Assembly (NCBI RefSeq): GCF_042685085.1
Contig: NZ_JBHUMM010000001.1
Location: 1 to 64,000, forward strand
Direction of reading: 5' to 3'
DNA from: Marinicrinis sediminis
GTDB lineage: Bacteria > Bacillota > Bacilli > Paenibacillales > KCTC-33676
DNA: 64,000 bases
This document shows positions 24,746 through 32,019 of this stretch, in pieces. The translations under genes and the position numbers were made by a program. Positions within the stretch are counted from its first letter, which is position 1, and each line of letters opens with the position of its first letter. The notes under the pieces are model-generated. The model was not told the origin of the DNA and made no database searches. It saw only the letters and a program-made list of their open reading frames with translations.

Positions 24746-26899
24746 TTACTGCCAGTTCACATTTACAGTTGCCGTACCGCTGGCTGGAGTCGTAAACGTA
24801 TGGTCACTTCCACCTTCCCATACGACCGTTGCTCCGTTTTTCTTGATAAACTTGAATGCCAGGCTGGTGCTGGCTGGAACGCTGACATCAAAGTACCATG
24901 TAGGGTAAGCGTAGAGCACCTGATTGTACATAGGACCAATGGCGTCAGCAGCATTCCAGTTTCCAATCTCGCTCTTGTTTCCGACGAGATAGACGCTCTG
25001 TCCAAGCGTAGTGGTTGCATTGTTAACAATAAAGCGAACGGTGACTTGCTGGCCGTTCAGAATTTCAAACTTGTCATACACATTGCTGTTTGTTCCACCA
25101 GAAGTCTTGATCTTGACATCATATTGACCACCAGCTACAGCTGGTACTTTCACTTTAATTTGCGTATCTTCCCAAGAGACGATATTCGTACCGGTTACGG
25201 CAGTCGCGCCGAAGTAAACGGTTCCTTTGGTGGCACCAAATCCACGACCATCAATTGTAATGGTACTTCCAGCTTTGCCGACCATCGGTCCAACATGACC
25301 TACATTTGGCGCAGCAACCGTTGTCGTGTAGCTCCATACGCCTACTTCACCTGCACTAAGCTGGAACGTACTGACCGCTCCCCCGCTTGCTACAGTAATG
25401 CTGTTTCCGTTCAGTTCAGCAGCAAGCACGTCGGAATACGTACCGCTTGGCATAGAAGTAGTCAATCCGGAAACATTGTAGCTGCTGGTTTCACTTTTGT
25501 TAATGGCCATCAATACGACATTGCCTGCAAATTCTCTTTCGAAGACATAGACGTCGTTATTGATCCAGCGCTGCTCCATATCCCCGTAAGCAAGGGCAGG
25601 ATTCGATTTGCGAAGCGGTGACAGCTTAGAGATGGTTTTGTACGCCTTCGTTGTCTTGGAGAAAGAAGTCATTCTGGCACGGTTATTCGGATCACCATTA
25701 CCGCTCATATACTGTTCGGTACCGTAATAAATGGCTGGCACTCCACGTGCAACCAAAGTCAGGGCAACTGCCTGCTCCAGTCGACGCTGATTGGCCGCAC
25801 CATTTTGGAAACGGTCCATATCATGGTTATCGATAAAGGTTACCTGATCAAGCACTTCATTATAGGCAGAGTTCGTACCCGAGAACATGGTATCCAAATC
25901 ATACATGGTATCTGTCCGATCTCTGAATACTTCACGTACAGTCTGTCCGTAACGGAAATCAAGCAAGCTCATGCCGCTCTCGTTTGCAAAAACATGGTTT
26001 TGTGGATCAATCTCGTTGGCGCCGAGGAACCACTCGCCAAATGTGAACACCGGCTTGTAGCTGTAGATTGTTTCCATCCATGCTTTTTGCCATCCGGACG
26101 GCATATGCTTGACCGCGTCCACCCGAATGCCGTCGATCCCTTTGTCCAACCACAATTTAATGGAATCTTTCAGATAGCCATCAATCGTATTATTGTGCTG
26201 ATTCAGATCTGCAAGATCGAACAGGTTGCGGTAAATACCGTCTTCAATCGAAGAGAATGTGGTTCCACCGTTATGATAGAAGTAATTGTTGGTGTCATTG
26301 GTGTAGCCGCCGAGCAAGGTACCATTGTTGTACAGCTTGCCATTTTCACCGAAAGCAGCGTTGTTTGGATCAGCCGGAGAGGTATGGTTCGGAACAAAAT
26401 CGATAATGATTTTGATCCCTTTGCCATGGGCCGTTGAAATCAGGCTGTCGAATTTTGTGAAGTTTCCGAAGTAAGGATTCGTTTTCTTCATGTCACGAGG
26501 CCAGTATCCATGATAAGAGGTGCTGACCGTTCCACTGTAAGTAAGAGGAGCATAGATGTTCTCGACCGGAACCGAGATCCAGAGCGCCGTTACACCCATA
26601 TCTGTAAAATAGTTATCGTTGATCTTGTTAATGATTCCCTGCCAGTCACCGCCGCAATATTTCTTCAACTGCGTACAACTGCCATCAAATATCGTTCCCG
26701 AAGGGTTGTTGGTACTGTCTCCATCCAAAAAGCGATCCGTTACAATCTGATAGATAACATCGGTATTGAAGTTAACTTTGTTAGAAACATCCGTATCCGG
26801 TGCAGCTTGTACACCAGATTGAGGAAGCACACCCATCGCGAGTACAAAGGCAAGCATACACATTGCAAGCGGTTTCAAAATCCAAGATTTCGTTGACAT
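24746..26899 (-). CDS. Cyclodextrin glucanotransferase (secreted)
   Basis: This 717-residue enzyme (EC 2.4.1.19) cleaves starch and closes the ends into cyclodextrins. A signal peptide (residues 1-32, cut VQA/APDT) leaves a 685-residue mature form. It has catalytic domain A/B, domain C, an IPT/TIG domain D (about 520-610) and a starch-binding CBM20 domain E at the C-terminus. Mature numbering matches the Bacillus circulans enzyme exactly: nucleophile D229 (GIRVDAVKHM), acid/base E257 (FGEW), D328 (DNHD). The central residue 195 is Phe; Tyr or Phe occur there in CGTases. The longest frame adds 44 residues. The ATG at 26899 follows AAAAAGGAGG. LacI-type palindromes upstream suggest sugar control. 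Confidence 0.95.
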   Translation of the reverse strand: MSTKSWILKPLAMCMLAFVLAMGVLPQSGVQAAPDTDVSNKVNFNTDVIYQIVTDRFLDGDSTNNPSGTIFDGSCTQLKKYCGGDWQGIINKINDNYFTDMGVTALWISVPVENIYAPLTYSGTVSTSYHGYWPRDMKKTNPYFGNFTKFDSLISTAHGKGIKIIIDFVPNHTSPADPNNAAFGENGKLYNNGTLLGGYTNDTNNYFYHNGGTTFSSIEDGIYRNLFDLADLNQHNNTIDGYLKDSIKLWLDKGIDGIRVDAVKHMPSGWQKAWMETIYSYKPVFTFGEWFLGANEIDPQNHVFANESGMSLLDFRYGQTVREVFRDRTDTMYDLDTMFSGTNSAYNEVLDQVTFIDNHDMDRFQNGAANQRRLEQAVALTLVARGVPAIYYGTEQYMSGNGDPNNRARMTSFSKTTKAYKTISKLSPLRKSNPALAYGDMEQRWINNDVYVFEREFAGNVVLMAINKSETSSYNVSGLTTSMPSGTYSDVLAAELNGNSITVASGGAVSTFQLSAGEVGVWSYTTTVAAPNVGHVGPMVGKAGSTITIDGRGFGATKGTVYFGATAVTGTNIVSWEDTQIKVKVPAVAGGQYDVKIKTSGGTNSNVYDKFEILNGQQVTVRFIVNNATTTLGQSVYLVGNKSEIGNWNAADAIGPMYNQVLYAYPTWYFDVSVPASTSLAFKFIKKNGATVVWEGGSDHTFTTPASGTATVNVNWQ

Positions 26900-26997
26900 G
26901 AACAAATCCTCCTTTTTAATGTTTGATTGACATGATCGATGCCATTCTAGTTGATCGCGTATACCCACCTCCTGTTCTTGAATTACAAACCAATTAG

Positions 26998-27010
26998 GGA
27001 ACCGGTTTCC
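26998..27010. promoter_or_regulatory. LacI/CcpA-type operator 1 of the CGTase region
   Basis: GGAACCGGTTTCC is a near-perfect palindrome with a central CCGG, about 100 bases before the CGTase start codon and downstream of its predicted promoter. The form fits LacI-family repressors or a divergent CcpA cre site. Confidence 0.55.
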
Positions 27011-27024
27011 TGGACTGTTAAAAT

Positions 27025-27066
27025 AAAACACTTGCCATTCAGTCTTTTGAAATGAACAAGTGTTTT
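27025..27066 (-). terminator. Hairpin in the CGTase leader / DCC gene terminator
   Basis: AAAACACTTG (27025-27034) pairs with CAAGTGTTTT (27057-27066), with an inner partly paired CATTCA/TGAAATG. On the minus strand it is followed by ATTTTAACAG. It may end the DCC-family transcript, or act as an attenuator for transcripts started at 27097-27125. A small hairpin AACCC/GGGTT precedes it. Confidence 0.55.
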
Positions 27067-27096
27067 ACGAGGAACCCTGCATGGGTTGTTATCACC

Positions 27097-27125
27097 ATCA
27101 TAGCTTGACACGCATTTTCTGACAA
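27097..27125 (-). promoter_or_regulatory. Probable CGTase promoter
   Basis: On the minus strand TTGTCA, a 17-base spacer and TATGAT form a good sigma-A promoter. Transcription would start near 27090 and give a structured leader of about 190 bases ahead of the CGTase ATG. The 26900-27237 stretch holds no other gene. Confidence 0.6.
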
Positions 27126-27206
27126 TTCCCAAAAAACAGAAAAAACAAGCATTTTCCTTCCATTCTGCCATCCTATTTCATTTTTCTACCTTTTTTCGCG
27201 GCTTTA

Positions 27207-27218
27207 GAAACCGGTTTC
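27207..27218. promoter_or_regulatory. LacI/CcpA-type operator 2 of the CGTase region
   Basis: GAAACCGGTTTC is a perfect 12-base palindrome sharing the AACCGGTTTC core with operator 1, 208 bases away. It lies just upstream of the predicted CGTase promoter, so the pair could support looping or dual control. Confidence 0.55.
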
Positions 27219-27237
27219 ATTTTGTGAACAACCATGA

Positions 27238-27663
27238 TCACTTCTCTATCTCATTCAAAAATCGAATTCGTTCCGTTGGTGGAATCCACATACACGCCTC
27301 GGGCTTAAACCATTTTTTTCGTCGTTTTGCTACAAACCGGTAACAGGCATTGCGTATAGGAGAAGGCACAAAAGTTAACCTGCTCAGCCAGGTCCAGGGC
27401 CGATGCAAATAACGGAGAACCCGCAACGCAGCCCCCGATTCCACATGGGCTGTTTTCCCCTGTTCAATAAATACGAACGTGTCCTCTGAAACGCCAGTCA
27501 GTGAAAATTGTTTTAAATAAGCCTTGCCAATCTCGGATTGAAGGGGAGCAAAATAAAGATGCTGTCGGGGATCTCTCGGTATAAGAAATTGAACAAGTCT
27601 GGAGCAAAGTCCGCAAGATCCATCATACAAGACTAACGATTTGCCTTCTGGCAGCTTGCTCAT
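27238..27663 (-). CDS. DCC family (DUF393) thiol-disulfide oxidoreductase-like protein
   Basis: This 141-residue soluble protein has the family hallmark YDGSCGLCSR (a CxxC redox pair near residue 17) and the VESGAALRVLRYL segment followed by a Trp/Arg-rich C-terminus. DCC proteins have a thioredoxin-like fold, and their physiological partner is unknown. GGGAG stands ahead of the ATG. It lies just upstream of the CGTase regulatory region on the same strand and is divergent from a thioredoxin-like lipoprotein gene. A link to that redox gene is possible but not shown. Confidence 0.85.
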   Translation of the reverse strand: MSKLPEGKSLVLYDGSCGLCSRLVQFLIPRDPRQHLYFAPLQSEIGKAYLKQFSLTGVSEDTFVFIEQGKTAHVESGAALRVLRYLHRPWTWLSRLTFVPSPIRNACYRFVAKRRKKWFKPEACMWIPPTERIRFLNEIEK

Positions 27664-27881
27664 TGTGATCTTCTCCCTTGTCAGTGTCAGATATATATGA
27701 CCCTATCATCTCATGATCCATTGTTTACTTCAATTGGCGGACTCCATATTGTCAAAATTGAATGGTGAGATTGTGAGTTATCACATAGGCATTTCCCCAT
27801 CTATTCGATTATGGTTAAATCTAGTATATTTTATGAGACATGGAAGTCTCGGTATAGGACGATTGACAAGGAGGATATGTA

Positions 27882-28310
27882 ATGAAACGATGGGTAAAAA
27901 GGACGGTCCGCGTGATGGCCATCAGCCTGCTGACGGTCGTCATCTCAGCCTGTGGCGGGGAGTCCGATGAAGTAACGGAAGAACATTTCTATACGCACAA
28001 TCCGATCCAGATAGAGGATGTGCTGACTCAGGAGCCTGACAGGTATCTCGTCTATTTTTATATGGAGAGTTGTCCACACTGCCAAGATTTCAAGCCGGTG
28101 ATGCTGGAATATATGAACCAGTCAGAAGCATTGCCTGTTTTCTTGCTCGATGTAGCCAAGCTGGAGGATCGTGCAGTAACCGAACCATACGGAATTCAGT
28201 ACGTACCTTCCGTGTTACTGGTGAAGGATCAGCAACAACTTCAATCCCATACCGGTGTCATGACCCTGGACGAACTGAATGCCTTTGCTCAGTTGAAAGA
28301 AGGAGAATGA
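27882..28310 (+). CDS. Thioredoxin-like lipoprotein
   Basis: This 142-residue exported protein has a lipoprotein signal (basic start, hydrophobic core, lipobox ISAC with Cys24) followed by a thioredoxin fold with the redox motif CPHC at 64-67 and the cis-Pro segment YVPSVLLV. CPHC is the DsbA-like, oxidising-leaning version of the motif. It probably handles disulfides or acts as an electron carrier at the outer face of the membrane. AAGGAGG lies 6 bases before the ATG. It is a single gene, convergent with ectD, with a bidirectional terminator between them. Confidence 0.85.
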   Translation: MKRWVKRTVRVMAISLLTVVISACGGESDEVTEEHFYTHNPIQIEDVLTQEPDRYLVYFYMESCPHCQDFKPVMLEYMNQSEALPVFLLDVAKLEDRAVTEPYGIQYVPSVLLVKDQQQLQSHTGVMTLDELNAFAQLKEGE

Positions 28311-28315
28311 CGACA

Positions 28316-28353
28316 AAAATGCCTCTGTCCGCTCTATTCGGACAGAGGCATTT
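28316..28353. terminator. Bidirectional terminator, ectD / thioredoxin-like gene
   Basis: AAATGCCTCTGTCCG and CGGACAGAGGCATTT form a 15-base perfect stem with a 7-base loop. T5 follows on the minus strand (ectD side) and T3 on the plus strand. Confidence 0.9.
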
Positions 28354-28402
28354 CCCTGTTATCCTGGCTAATCCTATCTTATAATCTGTCTCGTCATGAT
28401 GC

Positions 28403-29293
28403 TTATAATTGCGTTTGGTTGCGATGCGCAATATATTCTGGTCTAGGCTTCGTTCCGGAGAACGGTTCCTCCAGCTTGTTTTCCACACTGTTAAATACCA
28501 TGAACACATTGCTTCGCGGGTAAGGAGTAATGTTGCTGTTTGAACCATGCAAAATATTGCAATCAAACAACAAAACAGAACCGGCCTTTCCAGTTGGCAT
28601 TTCAATGCCATATTGATCTGCCATACATTTCAGGCTGTCCTCATCCGGCACCCCGTATTCCTGCTTGCGAAGCGAGGATTTATAATGATCATCCGGCGTT
28701 TTGCCAATACAAGAAATAAATTGGCGATGAGATCCTGGCATCACCATAAGCGGACCGTTGAACGGGTAATTGTCCGTTAGGGCAATGGAACAGCTGAATG
28801 CTCTCATTCTCGGCATGCCATCCTCTGCGTGCCACGTCTCGAAATCAGAATGCCAGTAAAATTCCTTGCCGGTAAATCCAGGCTTGAAATTTATTCTGGA
28901 TTGATGCAAATAAACGTCACTACCGAGAATTTGCTTTGCTGCATTCTGCAGCTTCGGCTGCTTCGGCAGTTCACGGAATATTTCATTCAGTTGATGGACG
29001 GAAAAGATCGATCTGACCTCATCCCCGTCTGGCTCCAATACCACTTCCTGCTTGGAGGAACCTTTGTATTCCCCTAGCATGCGGTTCATTTCATCTTGCA
29101 GTTTTCGAACTTCTTCTTCATCGAAATAGGATTCCAAAAACAGATATCCATTTTCCTCAAAAAACTTCAATTGTTCATCCGAGAGAGGTCCTGGCAGCTG
29201 CTGGCCATACACCACAGGATCTTTGCGTTGGCTGATGCTCACTTCAGTTCCTACTCTGCTCGGATATAAGTCTGTAATCGTAGTGCTTGTCAT
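28403..29293 (-). CDS. ectD: Ectoine 5-hydroxylase
   Basis: This 296-residue Fe(II)/2-oxoglutarate dioxygenase converts ectoine to 5-hydroxyectoine. The iron ligands are the His and Asp of WHSDFETWH and the distal His of NILHGSN. The conserved RSNVFMVFNSVEN block binds 2-oxoglutarate. The typical EctD signature FYWHSDFETWHAEDGMP is intact and the length is normal (about 300). The start is the ATG at 29293, eight bases after AGGAGG; an ATG two codons earlier overlaps that site. It is the last gene of ectABCD, 50 bases after ectC. Confidence 0.96.
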   Translation of the reverse strand: MTSTTITDLYPSRVGTEVSISQRKDPVVYGQQLPGPLSDEQLKFFEENGYLFLESYFDEEEVRKLQDEMNRMLGEYKGSSKQEVVLEPDGDEVRSIFSVHQLNEIFRELPKQPKLQNAAKQILGSDVYLHQSRINFKPGFTGKEFYWHSDFETWHAEDGMPRMRAFSCSIALTDNYPFNGPLMVMPGSHRQFISCIGKTPDDHYKSSLRKQEYGVPDEDSLKCMADQYGIEMPTGKAGSVLLFDCNILHGSNSNITPYPRSNVFMVFNSVENKLEEPFSGTKPRPEYIAHRNQTQL

Positions 29294-29343
29294 GGACATC
29301 TCCTCCTGTGAATATTTAATTTTCGTGTATAACAATCGTTACC

Positions 29344-29730
29344 TTATTCCTCTATCAGGGGGTACGCGCCATCTTCGTCATGAACTTCTTTTCCTGTGAC
29401 GGGCGGATTGAACACACAGACCATACGAAGTGTGGAAGTGGCAGTCAAAATATGACGCTCGTTTCCGTTCAGCGCATACATGGTGCCTGCTTTAATCTCA
29501 TAAGTTTCTCCGTTGTCCAGGTCTTCCAGCTTTCCTTCACCTTCAATACAATACACCGCTTCGACGTGATTTTTGTACCACATACGTGTAACGGTCCCTT
29601 CATGAAGGATTGTATCGTGCAAGGAGAAGCCCATGCCATCTCCTTTCAATAAAAAACGACGGCTGTTCCAAGTCTCTCCATGTACATCCCGATCTGTTCC
29701 GACCATACTCTCTAAACTTCTGACAATCAT
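29344..29730 (-). CDS. ectC: L-ectoine synthase
   Basis: This 128-residue cupin closes the ring of N-gamma-acetyl-diaminobutyrate to give ectoine. It opens MIVRSLESMVGTDRDVHGETW, the standard EctC start, and keeps GMGFSLHDT, the EAVYCIEGEGKLED cupin segment and the GTMYALNGNERH segment with metal-ligand residues. A longer frame begins ten codons earlier, but homology and the GAGGTG site support 29730. It is the third gene of ectABCD. The 107-base gap before it holds no gene. Confidence 0.96.
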   Translation of the reverse strand: MIVRSLESMVGTDRDVHGETWNSRRFLLKGDGMGFSLHDTILHEGTVTRMWYKNHVEAVYCIEGEGKLEDLDNGETYEIKAGTMYALNGNERHILTATSTLRMVCVFNPPVTGKEVHDEDGAYPLIEE

Positions 29731-29837
29731 TCTGTTCACCTCAGCAATTGATATATCCATCCCGTAACATTCTGTTTACAGATGGTTCTCTATGATTCAC
29801 ATAATGACAGCGATAATTCCTTGTTAATCGTCTGACT

Positions 29838-31130
29838 CTATGATTGATTGCCCAATACTTGATCGGCAGCATCAGCTAGACGCGCCAAACCTTCCTTGAG
29901 CACATCGATTTCAATCGTTAATGCCGGCATCACTTTTGCCACTTCACTATCGGTTCCGGCCGTTTCCATAATCAATCCACGATCAAAGCAGGCTTTACAA
30001 ATTTCGCCAGCCAGATCACCTTCTTCAAATGCAATTCCCATCATCATCCCTTTACCGCGAACTTCCATCGCGACATTCGGGTATTTTTGCTGAATCCCGT
30101 TCATGGTTTCCTCGATCAGGCTTCCCCGTTTTTCAATTTCCTTTTGGAAGGAAGCTTCTTCCCAATAAGACAACGCCTCGGCCGCTGCAATAAACCCAAG
30201 ATTATTGCCACGGAAGGTTCCGTTATGCTCTCCCGGCTCCCAAATGTCCAGCTCTGGCTTCAACAAGGTAAGGGCAAGCGGCAAACCATATCCGCCAATC
30301 GATTTGGATAGACAGATGATGTCGGGCTCGATCCCTGCTTCTTCGAAGCTGAAGAACGGACCTGTACGTCCACAGCCTACCTGAACATCGTCCACAATCA
30401 GGAGAATGCCATATTTCTTGCATAGCTCAGACAGCTTTTTCATCCAGGAGAAGCTCGCTACATTGACGCCGCCTTCACCTTGCACGGTTTCCAAAATCAT
30501 CGCAGCTGGCAGAGATAATCCGCTTCCACTGTCTTCCAAATATTTCTCGATGTAGGCAATCGTATCTGCCTCATCCCCATGATATCTGCAGAAAGGCATG
30601 GATACAGTATGATGAAGAGGAACCCCTGCACCCTGACGTTTGAACTTGTTGCCCGTTACCGCCAATGATCCGAGTGTCATGCCGTGAAACGCATTGGTAA
30701 AGCTCAATACGGTCTCGCGACCTGTCACTTTGCGTGCCAGTTTCAGTGCACTTTCAACAGAATTGGTTCCGGTCGGGCCTGGGAACATGACTTTGTAGTC
30801 CATCTTTCTTGGTTTCAAGATCACCTCATGAAAGGTGTTAAGTAGATGGCCTTTGGCCTCTGTTGCCATGTCCAGGCTATGTGTGATCCCGTCTTCCATG
30901 ATATAATTCACAAGCTTCTGCTTGATACGTTCGTTATTGTGACCGTAATTCAATGAACCCGCTCCGGCGAAAAAATCAATATATTCCTTGCCGTCCAAAT
31001 CCCACATCTTCGCATTCTTGGCCTTGCTGAATACAGTCGGGAAACTGCGGCAATAGCTACGAACTTCAGATTCTAACTTTTCAAACAATTCCAATTTAAT
31101 ACTCGGTTTGTCTAATACATTGACACTCAT
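29838..31130 (-). CDS. ectB: Diaminobutyrate--2-oxoglutarate aminotransferase
   Basis: This 430-residue PLP-dependent class III aminotransferase makes L-2,4-diaminobutyrate from aspartate semialdehyde with glutamate as donor. Visible motifs are GPTGTNSVESALKLAR, the AFHGMTLG segment, the PLP-ring Asp in VDDVQVGCGRTG and the Schiff-base Lys in CLSKSIGGYG. Length and sequence are typical of EctB, without insertions. AGAGGAG precedes the ATG. It is the second gene of ectABCD, 54 bases after ectA. Confidence 0.96.
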   Translation of the reverse strand: MSVNVLDKPSIKLELFEKLESEVRSYCRSFPTVFSKAKNAKMWDLDGKEYIDFFAGAGSLNYGHNNERIKQKLVNYIMEDGITHSLDMATEAKGHLLNTFHEVILKPRKMDYKVMFPGPTGTNSVESALKLARKVTGRETVLSFTNAFHGMTLGSLAVTGNKFKRQGAGVPLHHTVSMPFCRYHGDEADTIAYIEKYLEDSGSGLSLPAAMILETVQGEGGVNVASFSWMKKLSELCKKYGILLIVDDVQVGCGRTGPFFSFEEAGIEPDIICLSKSIGGYGLPLALTLLKPELDIWEPGEHNGTFRGNNLGFIAAAEALSYWEEASFQKEIEKRGSLIEETMNGIQQKYPNVAMEVRGKGMMMGIAFEEGDLAGEICKACFDRGLIMETAGTDSEVAKVMPALTIEIDVLKEGLARLADAADQVLGNQS

Positions 31131-31184
31131 GTCAACACTCCTCTTTTTTAATCACGTTCATTTAATTACGTTACATTTACTGGC

Positions 31185-31682
31185 TTATTTAGATATCGGA
31201 CCTACACGATACATATTTTCTTCCTCATGCTGCTGACCCTCTGGAAAATAATCTGCTGGAAAACAGCTTTCCGTTTGAATCTCCGTGTTCCACTGACGAC
31301 TTAGCCGATGGAATAATCGTGTTGACGGCTGATTGGATGGAGAGATTGTCGCCTCCACGTACTGCAGATTGTGATGATCCGGACGATTGACGACTTCCTC
31401 AATTAGCGATGTGGCGATGCCTTTGCCCTGCTGCTTGTTGTCTACCGCAATTTGCCATACGAACAGAGTATCCTCTTTCTCAGGCGGTATGAAGCCGGAA
31501 ACAAAGCCTGCCACTTCTCCGTCGACCTCTGCCACGGCACACGTATCTGAGAAGAATTCACCCAGCATCATGTAGCTGTATGGCGAATTCACATCCAGTA
31601 CGCCCGTTTCTTTCACCAGTCCCCAGATTTTTGCGCCGTCTTCGGCTCGTGGAGCTCGAAACTGGATATCAGAATGACTCAC
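31185..31682 (-). CDS. ectA: Diaminobutyrate acetyltransferase
   Basis: This 165-residue GNAT enzyme acetylates diaminobutyrate at the gamma nitrogen, the second step of ectoine synthesis. The acetyl-CoA loop is visible in IAVDNKQQGKGIATSLIEEV, and the family pattern VNSPYSYMMLGEFFSDTC is present. The start codon is GTG, with AGGAGG seven bases before it. It is the first gene of ectABCD. Neither ectR nor a dedicated aspartokinase gene lies in or next to the operon, so control must sit elsewhere or in the leader. Confidence 0.94.
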   Translation of the reverse strand: MSHSDIQFRAPRAEDGAKIWGLVKETGVLDVNSPYSYMMLGEFFSDTCAVAEVDGEVAGFVSGFIPPEKEDTLFVWQIAVDNKQQGKGIATSLIEEVVNRPDHHNLQYVEATISPSNQPSTRLFHRLSRQWNTEIQTESCFPADYFPEGQQHEEENMYRVGPISK

Positions 31683-31745
31683 CCTTTTGCCTCCTGTATC
31701 TTTTTTTGCTGTTCGTTCACAGCCTCATCGTTTTTTACCCAAATT

Positions 31746-31754
31746 AGTGTAACA
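31746..31754 (-). promoter_or_regulatory. Weak candidate promoter of ectABCD
   Basis: TGTTACACT on the minus strand is an extended -10-like element about 65 bases before the ectA start. No convincing -35 or sigma-B pair is seen. The whole 31683-31950 stretch holds no gene and is the only room for osmotic control of the operon. Confidence 0.3.
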
Positions 31755-31951
31755 TGAATCATAGAGTTGCACACTTGAGCAAATACCAGTTGAGCAGGGA
31801 CTATCTGAGTTCATTCGGACAGATCAGAGATTAACATGCTCATCCTTTGAATCCTTACGAATGCTTCCCGAATCGTCCATCATGCTCGAGATTTATCCAA
31901 TCATTGGTTTTCATCTTCGCTATTTTTGGCATTCATACCCAGTTTTCTATG

Positions 31952-31988
31952 AAAAAAGAGCCGGTGAATGCAGATCACCGACTCTTTC
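31952..31988 (-). terminator. Terminator of the SLH-domain gene
   Basis: AAAGAGCCGGTGA pairs with TCACCGACTCTTT (one mismatch, 7-base loop). On the minus strand T6 follows. Confidence 0.85.
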
Positions 31989-32019
31989 AAAATCCTATTT
32001 AGATGTGTAAAGCATGCGT

